Part shown: positions 22,401 through 31,730 of the stretch, piece by piece
How positions within the stretch are numbered: position 1 is the first letter of the stretch
Layout of the letters: every line of letters begins with the position of its first letter
Translations under genes and position numbers: made by a program
From: Lepidostoma basale
Taxonomy: Eukaryota > Arthropoda > Insecta > Trichoptera > Lepidostomatidae
Direction of reading: 5' to 3'
Assembly: GCA_022606425.2 (NCBI GenBank)
Contig: JAHDVF020000937.1
Coordinates: 620,001-684,000 of the forward strand
DNA: 64,000 nt
The notes under the pieces: generated by a model
What the model saw: the letters and a program-made list of their open reading frames with translations, nothing else
What the model was told of the DNA's origin: nothing
The model's database searches: none

Positions 22401-25400
22401 GAAATAGGTGGAATGGGGAATGTTGTAATTACATAAAGCGTGCGCTTAACCCAACTAATGACAGGTCATAAGTCCTGTAAACACCTTGATCAACCATATT
22501 CAGTTTCCAGTTTGCATCTTCGTCTCTATTGAGATACAATTAAATCTTGTCTTTCGTTCCTGCTATTATACCTGTTCTCAAATAGATACCTTAAACTATT
22601 ATATAAATATGTTTGTAATGTGTTTTGAGAAAATAAACCGATTTGATTTGATTTGAAAAGTCTAAAAGACTGGTAGATGGAATCATTTTCAAAGCAATAC
22701 AGGTGTACCACCAAGGAATTAAAACTGTTGACCGACGTTTCATTTAGTAACCAAGTTGAATCATTAATCTATGAATCGTGGATAAATGGATGCTACGCTG
22801 CTCCCAGGAATAAGTACGAGTACCTATACTTTGGACTTGGAATCGGATCGTTGCACTTGTTGGAGTGAGACTCGGAAATCTGTTCCTTCCCAATGATGTG
22901 TTATGTTTTGTGGTGTTTGTGAATAAGTATACTTAAGCATATAAGTTTTACTAAGGTATTTGGTTGTACCGTACCGCCAGCTATGCAATATATACAATTG
23001 GATTAATTCGAACCGAGATATAACGCGTTGGACGCCGAGAATCGTCTGTTTAAAGATATAGGGTTGCCAAGGTAAAATATTGACCGCAAACTCAGAAGGG
23101 TCCTTCCTCTTGTTGACTTGGTACATCCTTCTCAGTATGAGTAGGGCTTCCTCGTATTTGCCATTGCTCATGAGGTACTTGGGGCTTTCGGGTGCCAGGA
23201 ACAAGAAGAAAGTGGCCACGAGAAACGGCATGGCAAAGCATATGACCAAGAGCCTCCAGGGACGGAAGCTGATCCCAAGGAAATCTATAGGATATCTAAA
23301 GTCCAGACTCAAAATCCACCAGGCTATCACTGGAAATGAAAAAAGATATTTACATATTAACCCTTATAGTGCGGCCTACTACATTAGCAGACCAAACAAT
23401 GGTTTCGAACTGCGGCTGACTATATTTACAGCTCAGAAAGATAATCTCAGCTCATTTAAATTTTTCCCATTTCATTTATATATAATACAAAAAGATCACA
23501 AACATTACAGATATTTTAATCCAAGGCGTCTGCAACCACACAATTACATAATAAGATTTTTTTCAAAATTAAAGATAACAATCACAATATTGATATTGCA
23601 TCCCTGAAGCAACTTCTTCTTCTTCTTCTTCAAGTGCCCTGTCGGGTCCCCCCAACGTTGGCGATCACCTCGGCGAATCTGTCCCTGTCCTGCACCGCTC
23701 GGAACAGCTCCTCAACACTTCGGATGCCGGTCCACTCCCTCACGTTTCGCAGCCAGGACATTTGTCTCCTTCCGGGCCCTCGGCGTCCCTCAATTTTTCC
23801 CTCCAATATCAGTTGGAGAAGGTGGTACTTTTCCCCACGCAGTATATACCCAGATATGAGATCTTTCGAACCTTGATAGTTGATAACAATTCCCTGTCAA
23901 CTCTAGCCCACCTCAGGACTTCAGTATTGGTAACCATGTCTGTCCAGGGAACTCTGAGCATTCGGCGATGAAGCCACATTTCAAATGCTTCCAGTCTGTT
24001 CATTGAGTTAACTTTCAGGGTCCAAGTTTCACACCCGTACAATAAAACAGACCACACATAGCGTTTGATCATTCTCTGGCGGAGTTTCAAGTTTACGTTA
24101 TCATTGCAGAAGAGTGATTTCATTTTATTAAACGTAGCTCTTGCTGCCTCAATTCTGCATTTTATCTCTACATCTGGGTCAAGAGATTGCGTTAGTATGC
24201 TACCGAGGTATTTAAAATTTTCCACCCTTTCAACGTTACGGCCGTTCAAATGCAATACTGATCCACTGTAGTCAAGCCGTCCGAATGTCATCCATTTGGC
24301 TTTGCTGACATTTATTGTTAGCCCCAATCTTTCACTGGACTCGTCAACAAGATTAAGGAGGTCCTGAAGATCGCTGACACTTTCAGCTAATAAAACAGTG
24401 TCGTCGGCATATCTTATATTGTTTATCACAACGCCATTAATTTTCAGTCCTTTCTCGGTGTTGATGAGGGCTCGTTTAAAAACATAGTCGGAGTAGAGAT
24501 TAAATAACAATGGAGAAAGGATTACAACCCTGTCTCACACCTCGCTGGATGGTAATTGCGTTTGACTTCTCGTATCCGTGTCTTATTTCGGCTGTTTGGA
24601 ACCAGTACAGGTTTTTAATAAAATTTTTAATAAAATTGCAACAACTTCACTATCACGAAATATGCGACATCCGAAGCGATTCGATTAAGCAAAGAGATTA
24701 TTCCACCCAAAGGCATAACCATTGGCAGCTTAGTTCTGCACCGTGGCGAATAAAACAATCTGTGCTGTATTTGAAGAAGGTAATTATCGGGGACAAATAA
24801 ACCTACAACACTCGGGAATCCGAGTGATGTATGCGGCCGCCATTCAGCTGAATTTCAATGATTGGTAGCTTAGCATACCTAGCAAGAATTCCTACAATAA
24901 CATTACTACAATTTAGTAGTAAGGAACTTATGTAAAAAGGTTTATAAGATGTTTTCAAATATGAACTGTCAATGTAGTCGTTCGAAACCAATTTTTTGGA
25001 CTGGAAATGTAGGCAGTCGCGCTAAAAGGGTTAAATTGTTTTAGTTAATTAAATAGGTAAATAAATTAAGAGAGGTAAATTTAAATCACTGACACGCTGC
25101 TATGGCCGCGTTGAATATAATAATGGAAGAAAGAAAAGACAGCATTGTGTCCATGTGCCTCTGTGGTGTGAACTCGCCATAAAATGGAAACAGGACCACA
25201 TTCGAGGCGCTCATTCTGAAAAATAAAATCAAAAAATATATTTATTCTATATTAGCTTTCACTTTGTGTTGTGAATTCATATTTGAATAAATATAATTAC
25301 ATTTGGTATTACAACACTTCATTTCACTTAACACAGACATGTTTCGGTTATATTGTAATATAACCTTTATCACTGTACACAATTTTAACGTTAAAATTGT

Positions 25401-28400
25401 GTACATTGATAAAGATTATATTATGACCGAAACATGTCTGTGTTAAGTGAAATTAAGTGTTGTAATGCCAAGTGTTATTATATTTATTAAAACGAAAAAG
25501 TTATTCCTGTAGTTATTGTAAACAAGAATTTATCAATCAAAGCAAAAATAGTCGTTCACAATGAAGTTCTGGTTCCTTATGCTATAGAAGCGAAGCATGT
25601 TACTAGCAGACGAAGGATGAAAGCAGAATGACTACGGTAGAGATGATATCCATCAGCGTAGTAAAACGATGTATGACAGAATTTCAAATGCTGACTGATG
25701 GAAGGAATGTACAGCGTAAGGAAGCATTATGAGTAAAATTATGAAAGGATATAGCGTTGGTATGGACATAGGGAACGCATGGATAATTAAAGAATGGTTT
25801 ATAAAGTATATGTTGACGATGTAAATGGAGTACAGAGTCTAGGTTGACCGATGAAAACATGATCAAAATGATCAAATTTTAACGGTCGGCCGTGCTAGAA
25901 GCCGGAAGAATCTACGTGCGAGATGACTGGCCAAAGGAATGTGGAAGAATTTAAAGAGGTGTGTCAGGATAAGTGATGTGGCAGTTCACTCTCTCTGTCT
26001 TCCCTTCCGGGGAAACGGCGTGATGGTTTGTTGTAAAATCACCAAAATATGTGAACTGGTAGACTTCTAGAAATGGGCTATGGAGACATAAATGGTCAAT
26101 TCAACTTTCAATTCACATACTAAACAGACTGTAATATTATTAAATTGTGTATTATTTTGATTGTTAAAATCATTCTTGCCGACCTGTTTTGTCTGGCTTA
26201 TTTAATGATAGTTTCGAAACCGATCGGGAGAAAAAGTACCTAATAGAAAAATTGTCTTATTAACTTACAAAAAAAAAAAACTAACACCTAACATAAAAGA
26301 AATCAATGATATTAGAATTTATTTTACAATCTTCAATATTTTATTATTTTTTATTTTATTTATTTATTTTAGGGTAGCAAACAGCGAATAAGTAGGTATA
26401 TATTTAAAAATACACAAAGAAGTACTCAAATAAGGCCAATTACATGTCACCACAAATATAAATGAACGAAGAGAGTTAACATTATAAACTTATGAAAATA
26501 GCTCATTATTATAAAGAAGGAATCTGGTCGTATCCAGGCTCGAACCCAAGTCCCCTGGATCATATATAAGGTTCCCACCACCACCCGAGACTGTTATAGG
26601 ACGCAGCGACGCCCTTTCGTCAGTCTCGCTGCACTATCTAGGCCCGTTCCTTGTCCATCCGGGACTTACGTTAATTTAATTTAGCCTTTTCTTGTCATCA
26701 ATCAAAAGGGTGACAGACCACATTTAATCTATTCTTTTAACCTTATATATCTCCCGCGCGGCCTCACATCTCTTTATTATGAAATAAAATCAGAAGTAAA
26801 TATTATATAAAGCACACCTTAAATTAGTAAAAAGAAAAAAAAAACGCTTGGCCCCTGGATCAGGAGCCAAGCGTTCTATCCCCTAGACCACCACCCAACT
26901 AACTAATTAACTAACCAAAACGCCATCTCCCCAAAAAGAATGGACCGCCACACTCTTATTTCCTGACATATTTCTCTAGCTTCCTCAACATTCATACATT
27001 GTGACTCTTCACGTGGCCGACACTCAATATTTGATTTATTTAATCGTGCCACGTTTTCCTCGGCCTTCCTCTATTTCTAGTTCCATTTACATCGTTAACA
27101 TTTATTATAATTTTTTACCATTCTTTCTTCATTCATTCTTTCCATGTGTCAAAACCATTTTAATGATCGTTTCATTATTTGTCTTATTATCAAGTTGTAA
27201 ATACAATATTATAGTTACAGGGCAGAAGATATGAGTCTGAGGATTCCGAAAATAGCCGTGTTCGGGGAGAAGCTGGATACCACTGAGATGAAGCTGCCCG
27301 TCGTCATGGAAACCATCAGCACCTTCCTTCTTCCCCTCGTATCCGCCATGAATGCCCAGAATTGTGAGCTTATCACTAAACCTGTAATGTCAATTTACAA
27401 AAATACATTTGAAGCTCGAAATGTCAAAGCTTTCAGCTTTATATCCAATTTAATAGACACCTGATATTTTTTTGATTTTCAATAACTCCATGTTATATAA
27501 TATGTAGGGTGTGTTTTTAGAGGTTTGGTTTTTAAACTGGCAACATTGTTTCTACAGACTGTCAATTTGACAGTTGATAGTTGATTTGTAGTCAATACGT
27601 TTTGCCATTTTACCCAGTTGCTCAATAAAGGTGTTAAATATTGGGCTTTACGATTGCGCTTCATTCGAGGTAGCCGTGGCGCTTATTTGCCCGAAATCAT
27701 ATTTAAACAATAATGGCATAAAATTATCTATTAAATAAAGCAAATATCATAGACATTTACATTATTTTAATGTTTTTTTTTATTGTAAATTTGTATACCT
27801 CTAAAAGAACACCCTTTATATAACAATGTGTATAAGGGTGTTTTTTTTTAGGTAAACAAATTCACAATGAAAAAAAAAACGCATTAAAATAATGTTATTG
27901 TCTATGACATTGGCTTTATTTAATAGATAATTTTATGCCAGAAATAGTGGAAGACCGAGGAAAACGTGGCACGATTAAATAAATCAAATATTGAATGTCG
28001 GTCATGTGAGGAGTCCGAGAAATCGACGCGCGTGCATGACACGATGTATGAATGTTGAGGAAGCGAGAGAAATATGTCAGGAAAGAAAAGTGTGGCAGTC
28101 CATTCTTTCTGCCTACCCCTTCGAAGAGACGGCGTGATGGCTAGTTAGTTAGTTAGTTTAATTTTATGCCTTTATTGTTTAAATGTGATTTCGGGCATAT
28201 GAGCGCCACGGCTAGCTCGAATGAAGCGCAATCGTGAAGTCTAATTTTCGACAACTTTATCGAGCAACTGGGTAAAATGGCAAAACGTACTGACTACAAA
28301 TCAACTGTCAACTGTCAAATTGACAGTCTGTAGAAACAATGTTGCTGGTTTAAAAAGCAAACCTCTAAAATAACATCCTATATTATTGAAGTCGTATTTT

Positions 28401-31400
28401 TATAATTAACTAACAAATGGTTGATTAGTTATTAAACGTTGTGATGATGATGATGTTATTTTATTATCATACAAAACCCTTGGTTACATTTGCTACAGGC
28501 CCCCACCCTGACTTAATCCGAAACTGGATGAGGGGCTTCGTTCACTTACAAGGGGAGAGGGCACGACATAGGAAATTGATTGAGGGGTGGGATTTTGCAG
28601 GATTGTAGTACCCCCTTAGAGTCGTCCATAGTCAAAGTAAGAAAGCGCAATAGCCAGCCGATTTCTAGATAAGAGCCTTCAAAGTTTTCACCGTTGCTTA
28701 TACAGGGTGTCCCAGAAGTCGACGTCAAGCCAGAAACGGATAATACGGCAAGTTGCATGCTAGTTGATTTTCTCGATTTTTTTTAAATGCCTATAATTTA
28801 AAAAAATATAAAAAATAGATTTTCCCCATAACTAGCATGCCTTGCCCTATCATCCGTTTCCCGATTGACATCGACTTCTGGGACACCCTGTATATTAGTG
28901 AATCAAGTTTGAGAAAAAATACAGGGTGTCCCAAAAGCCGACGTCAAACCAGACACGGAAGATAGCGCAAGTCCTGCTACTTATGAGAAAAATGTAAAAA
29001 AAAATATGATTTGTATTTTATTAAATTATAGGTAGGTATATAAAAAAAATCGAGAAAATCAACATCCTTTTTTGACACTTTTCTAATAACTAGCATGACT
29101 TCCCTATCATCCGTTTTCCGCTTGACGTCGACTTCTGGGTCATCCTGTATATTATTGAATCAAGTTTGAGAAAAATACAGGGTGTCCCAGAAGTCGACGT
29201 CAAGCCAGAAACGGATGATAGGACAAGTAATGCAAGCTCTGAGAAAATTGTAAAATAAACAGGGTGTTGATTTTCTCGATTTGTTTTAAATGCCCATAAT
29301 TTAAAAAATACAAAACATATATATATTTTTTACATTTTTCTCATAACTAGCATGACTTGCCCTATCATCCGTTTCCGGCTTGACGTTGACTTCTGGGAAA
29401 CCCTGTATTTTATATTATACTTCAACTGGCTTCTATATTTAAGTGAGTAAGCGGAGATCTTACTTTCATTCTCTATTCCGTTGACCGACTGGATCCCCGT
29501 TCAAATCCTGCATCATGCTATTGAATTTTTTTTTAAATTTCTAATATACCATATAAGCAACAATGAAAAAATTTGAGGCTTTTTTCTAGAAATTGTCTGG
29601 TTAATGCATTTTCTTACTTTGACTATCGACGACTATAAGGGGATACTACTTCTTCTTCTTCTTCCTCAGCCCATTCCCGCCTACTCCTGGAAAAAGGCCT
29701 CCTCCATTGGTTTCCATGTCACTCTGTCTTAGGCAGACTGCATCCAGGTTATTCCGACGTGTCTGTTCCGATCATCCTTCTACCGTAGTTGCGGTCACCA
29801 TGCACTTCTCTTTGCCGTCCACGGTCTCCAAGCCAACAATCTTTTTGTCCATTTTTCATCTGAGCTTCTGGCCACGTGACCTACCCATTGCCATTTTGGA
29901 GTCGCCACCCGGTGGATGATATCAGTGACCCTTGTTTTTTCTCTCATCGTTTCGTTTCTGACTCTGTCTCTTAGGCTTATTCCTAACATGGCTCTTTCCA
30001 TGGCTCTTTGAGTGCCGAGAAACTACGAGTGACCCAAAGAGCAAAGAGGGGATACTACAATGTTGCAAAATTCCGTTCCAAAGTCAATATCCTATGACTT
30101 GCCCTGACCTTGTTAGAACATAACTAGCATCTCGAAAATATAAGATTATGTTTTTCAATCTAATCCACACTAAATGTTGGGTAAAAGTGAACATTACCCA
30201 AAAAAGGCATCGCGCTTATCCATCCTTTCTGTTCTAGTGTGAATTGTAGGTCGCACTGAGCAGACAATAAGATATAGCTGAAGCCCAAGGTCTCCAGCAC
30301 CATTCCTGTGGCTATGATTCCACACACCATCGTCATACCTACATTATAACACCCAAATCCTAGAAATGAAAACATCTCTTAAAATCATTATTACAGATTT
30401 ATTTTATACGCTTTTATAAGGAACCCGATGAGGAAAACTTAGCAAATTAATACCATCGCTGGTTACAATCCAAGGGCCAATAGTTTGTACCAAAGTGTAA
30501 CATTTTTGCTGGTTCTTGGGCTGACACTATTTATTTATATTTTTTATTATTATTTTTTTTACGTATACAACAGGTCGCTTGAACCCATGAACCCAATTAC
30601 AGTATACAATTTGTTTTTAAGCTGATATATTGATTCTCGTAACGTGTGACAGGTAGCTAATCTATCGCCATTTTATTGTCACGAGAATTCTACGCCAGAC
30701 CAAAGACAGTGTGACAATCACACTGCCATCGCCGGGAATCGAACCCAGAACCTTCGGAATGGGAATCAGAGCTCCTACCACTCTGCCACGAAGGTCGTCT
30801 TTACGCTTTAATGTGGTAGCTTTCCGTTGCTTTTCACATTTGGATACAGCAAATTATTTTAAATCAATTAATTTATACAACATAGATCTTAATTAATACG
30901 AATGAAAATGTCAGCTTCTAGAAGTTTTATTATATTTTATGAGAATGACACGTTTCGCCCTTCTAAGGCATTATCAAATACCTTAGAAGGGCGAAACATG
31001 TCATTCCCATAAAATATAATAAAACTTCTAGATTACTGACGTTTTCATTCGTATAAATTATTTAATATGGAGTTTTACATCATTGTTCAAGAAACAATAA
31101 ATTCAACAGATCTTGATTTCTCACAAAAATTAGTAATATCGTTTACAATTTTAGCTATTATATTGATTCTCATGATATGTGAGAGGTAGTTAATCAAATC
31201 TATCGCCATTTTATTGTCACGTGAATTTTACACCAGATCAAAGACAGTGTTACAATCACACTGCCATCGCCGGGAATCGCACCCAGAACCTTCGATGTGG
31301 CAGTCATAGATAAAACAATGGATTGTATTTAAGGTAAAGATTCTATCGTTCCATCTTCCCTGCTTAGGTATTATTCCATAGAACAAATGTAACGTTTTGT

Positions 31401-31730
31401 TTTTAAATTTGTATAAACAAAATATATTGTCTAGAACTGTACAATTAAACGATTTTTAAAATGGTTATAGGTATTTAAATCACGCGAAAACGCAACACTT
31501 TTGCCCCTTTATATTGTACTTTTACATACAAAAATGACATTACGTTATCATTGGACCAGCCAAAACTTAACTGAATATTAAAAGGTTAATAATGTCAGAA
31601 AAATACTCGGAGATTAAATCAAACAAATATTAGATTCTAATTATATTTTTCTTAAATTTGATCGAGAGATAAATCTCTTACCGGTAAGATTCATGGCATC
31701 GTCGAACTTTAGGGTTATCTTTTCCTCCAT
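19403..31730 (-). CDS. SV2-like major facilitator transporter, gene B (9 exons found, last exon not located)
   Basis: Same family and exon plan as gene A, on the minus strand. Exons in transcript order: 31730-31682, 30359-30198, 27381-27219, 25215-25094, 23329-23085, 21963-21803, 20768-20618, 20212-19923, 19530-19403. They sum to 1471 nt (490 codons plus one base) with no frameshift. Exon 1 begins MEEKITLKFDDAMNLTG; exon 2 has QCDLQFTLEQKGW; exon 3 has the MFS motif WAFMADTRGRRKVL; exon 4 has PFYGEFTPQRHMD; exon 5 has FRPWRLLVI and PESPKYL; exon 7 has MMWLPDIVDRFYVGL; exon 8 ends IFPTNYR; exon 9 is RAMAVSWLLIFGRLG, ending GFGALLL. Donors of exons 4 and 7 are GTCAGT and that of exon 5 is GTCAAT, weaker than the usual GTAAGT. 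About 30 more residues are expected from a tenth exon. Introns carry LINEs, SINEs, palindromes and a TTAA element. Confidence 0.87.
20811..21660. repeat. About 61-bp minisatellite split by a LINE insertion
   Basis: Units contain ACTATTAATCTTTTCAAATA, GTAACGCGGCTTA and AGAAATACCCAATCAA. One to two units lie at 20811-20896 and three more at 21471-21660. The LINE copy between them is bordered on both sides by AGAAATACCC, which is either a target-site duplication or simply the repeat phase. Located in intron 6 of gene B. Confidence 0.75.
20897..21470 (-). mobile_element. RTE-like LINE fragment (GAAGAA-tail family)
   Basis: The 3' tail is CTTCTTCTTC on the given strand. Minus-strand frame reads LYGCETWTLKVISMNRLEAF, RRMLRVPWTDMVTNTEVLRR and VDRELLSTIKVRKISHLGH, the C-terminal region of a non-LTR reverse transcriptase; the 5' side is truncated. 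Closely related to the copies at 23612-24640 and 62925-63310. Confidence 0.82.
22110..22275 (-). mobile_element. Decayed LINE 3' remnant
   Basis: Shares blocks with remnants at 2820-3010 and 41560-41720: GGCAGGTTGGTTCTGGATCA and TTAGTGAAGTACGTTCAGAA. On the minus strand these resemble the PVPVGRAI-type end of the LINE at 61870-62398, but are too decayed to frame. Confidence 0.4.
22340..22555. repeat. One arm of a long palindromic repeat (see 36456-36961)
   Basis: Contains CAAAAATTTGTC-, AGGTGGAATGGGGAATGTTG-, GTGCGCTTAACCCAACTAAT- and CGTCTCTATTGAGATACAAT-type blocks in the same order as the right arm of the palindrome in intron 5 of gene C. Here it also lies in intron 5, of gene B. Confidence 0.7.
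23612..24640 (-). mobile_element. RTE-like LINE fragment with YADD reverse transcriptase motif
   Basis: Minus-strand frame of 233 residues: LFNLYSDYVFKRAL, IRYADDTVLLAESVSDL (YADD near 24405), LTINVSKAKWMTFGR, NFKYLGSILTQSLDPDVEIK, SVLLYGCETWTLKV and RRMLRVPWTDMVTN. Upstream, in another frame, lies the RQGCILSPLLF-type block, so the copy has at least one frameshift. The 3' tail is (GAA)n. It sits antisense to the + strand inside intron 4 of gene B. Confidence 0.88.
24645..24855 (-). mobile_element. Decayed LINE 3' remnant (PMVMPVGRAI family)
   Basis: Reverse complement blocks match the end of the LINE ORF seen at 51480-51765 and 61870-62270: the segment for SDVGLFVPD and the RCRTNLPMVMP region are recognisable but frame-broken. 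Nested in the TTAA element of intron 4 of gene B. Confidence 0.55.
25303..25470. repeat. Palindromic MITE-like element in intron 3 of gene B
   Basis: Arms read TTGGTATTACAACACTTC then TTTCACTTAACACAGACATG on the left, and CATGTCTGTGTTAAGTGAAA then AAGTGTTGTAATGCCA on the right, meeting at TTTAACGTTAAA. Near-perfect hairpin, no coding. Confidence 0.8.
25640..26030 (+). mobile_element. LINE tail (TTAG family), degraded, in intron 3 of gene B
   Basis: Plus-strand blocks ATGTATGACAGAATTTCAAA, GGTATGGACATAGGGAACGC, GTGTCAGGATAAGTGATGTG and GGGGAAACGGCGTGATGGTT follow the family order. Frames are destroyed. Confidence 0.6.
26285..26620 (-). mobile_element. tRNA-derived SINE (GGTCTAGGGG family), degraded
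   Basis: Given-strand blocks AATCAATGATATTAGAATTT, TTTTACAATCTTCAATATTT, TAGCTCATTATTATAAAGAA and CCAGGCTCGAACCCAAGTCC are the tail-to-head reading of the SINE seen intact at 52900-53075. A second head fragment is at 26848-26898. Confidence 0.6.
26895..27190 (-). mobile_element. LINE tail (TTAG family), next to exon 3 of gene B
   Basis: ACTAACTAATTAACTAACC, then ACGCCATCTCCCCAAAAAGA and the RT C-terminal blocks (ATTCTTTCCATGTGTCAAAA). It stops about 30 bases before exon 3 of gene B (27219), so the LINE lies very close to the splice donor. Confidence 0.6.
27510..28385. repeat. Inverted-repeat element interrupted by a LINE
   Basis: Left arm (27510-27840) and right arm (28165-28385) are reverse complements over blocks such as TACAGACTGTCAATTTGACA and GTCAATACGTTTTGCCATTT. 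The ends read GGGTGTGTTTTTAGAGGTTT and AAACCTCTAAAATAACATCC. About 200 bases of TTAG-family LINE lie at the centre. No transposase frame seen. Confidence 0.65.
27945..28160 (+). mobile_element. LINE tail (TTAG family)
   Basis: Plus strand: GTGGAAGACCGAGGAAAACG, CACGATTAAATAAATCAAAT, CACGATGTATGAATGTTGAG, GTGTGGCAGTCCATTCTTTC, GGCGTGATGG and TTAGTTAGTTAGTTTA. In intron 2 of gene B. On both sides (27480-27840 and 28160-28380) are inverted copies of another sequence (TTTTGCCATTTTACCCAGTT versus AACTGGGTAAAATGGCAAAA), so this LINE sits inside a larger inverted-repeat element. Confidence 0.7.
28701..29407. repeat. Three tandem copies of a TACAGGGTGTCCC palindromic element
   Basis: Hairpin units at 28701-28892, 28920-29149 and 29176-29407. 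Each starts TACAGGGTGTCCCA-, followed by GAAGTCGACGTCAAGCCAGA-type sequence, and ends with the inverted complement GACACCCTGTA or a variant. The 26-27 base spacers share TGAATCAAGTTTGAGAAAAA, so the whole unit (about 230-256 bp) was duplicated in tandem. The ends are of the mariner/Tc1 MITE type with TA. Two more units lie at 50120-50509. Confidence 0.82.
29645..30045 (-). mobile_element. LINE fragment (WQWAGHVAR family)
   Basis: Given strand starts CTTCTTCTTCTTCCTCAGCC (GAAGAA tail on the element strand). Minus frame reads ERAMLGISLRDRVRNETMR, TRVTDIIHRVATPKWQWVGH and EKWTKRLLAWRPWTAKRS, an RT C-terminus. Adjacent to exon 2 of gene B, inside intron 2. Confidence 0.78.
30570..30805 (-). mobile_element. 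tRNA-derived SINE, near full length, in intron 1 of gene B
   Basis: Minus strand from 30805: GACGACCTTCGTGGCAGAGT (A-box side), GGTTCGATTCCCGGCGATGG (B-box), CAGTGTGATTGTCACACTGT, then GTGACAATAAAATGGCGATA and a 3' end near the oligo-T. A truncated second copy is at 31140-31310 in the same intron. Confidence 0.78.
30893..31070. repeat. Palindromic MITE, GAAACATGTCATTCCC family, full copy
   Basis: Left arm AATACGAATGAAAATGTCAG through AGAAGTTTTATTATATTTTA and CGCCCTTCTAAGG; right arm CCTTAGAAGGGCGAAACATG through CTGACGTTTTCATTCGTAT. Hairpin loop near ATTATCAAATA. Lies in intron 1 of gene B. Confidence 0.85.
31140..31310 (-). mobile_element. tRNA-derived SINE, second truncated copy in intron 1 of gene B
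   Basis: Minus strand carries GGTTCTGGGTGCGATTCCCG, the CAGTGTGATTGTAACACTGT variant and GTGACAATAAAATGGCGATA. The tRNA-like head is cut off. Confidence 0.68.

Larger units (their letters stand above)
23357..25034. mobile_element. TTAA-flanked piggyBac-type element split by nested LINEs
   Basis: Left end TTAACCCTTATAGTGCGGCC; right end, reverse-complemented, TTAACCCTTTTAGCGCGACTG. Both carry TTAA, as expected for piggyBac-type ends. The interior is mostly LINE sequence inserted later (23612-24850). The element fills nearly all of the 1764-bp intron 4 of gene B. Confidence 0.6.

Noticed and set aside
23080..23607. Plus-strand 175-codon open frame
   Set aside because: Antisense to exon 5 of gene B, where the splice sites, phase and PESPKYL motif support the minus strand.
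28701..29407. Regularly spaced repeats resembling a CRISPR array
   Set aside because: Each unit is a long palindrome with transposon-like TACAGGGTGTCCC ends and the spacers are the same sequence; the DNA is eukaryotic with introns.
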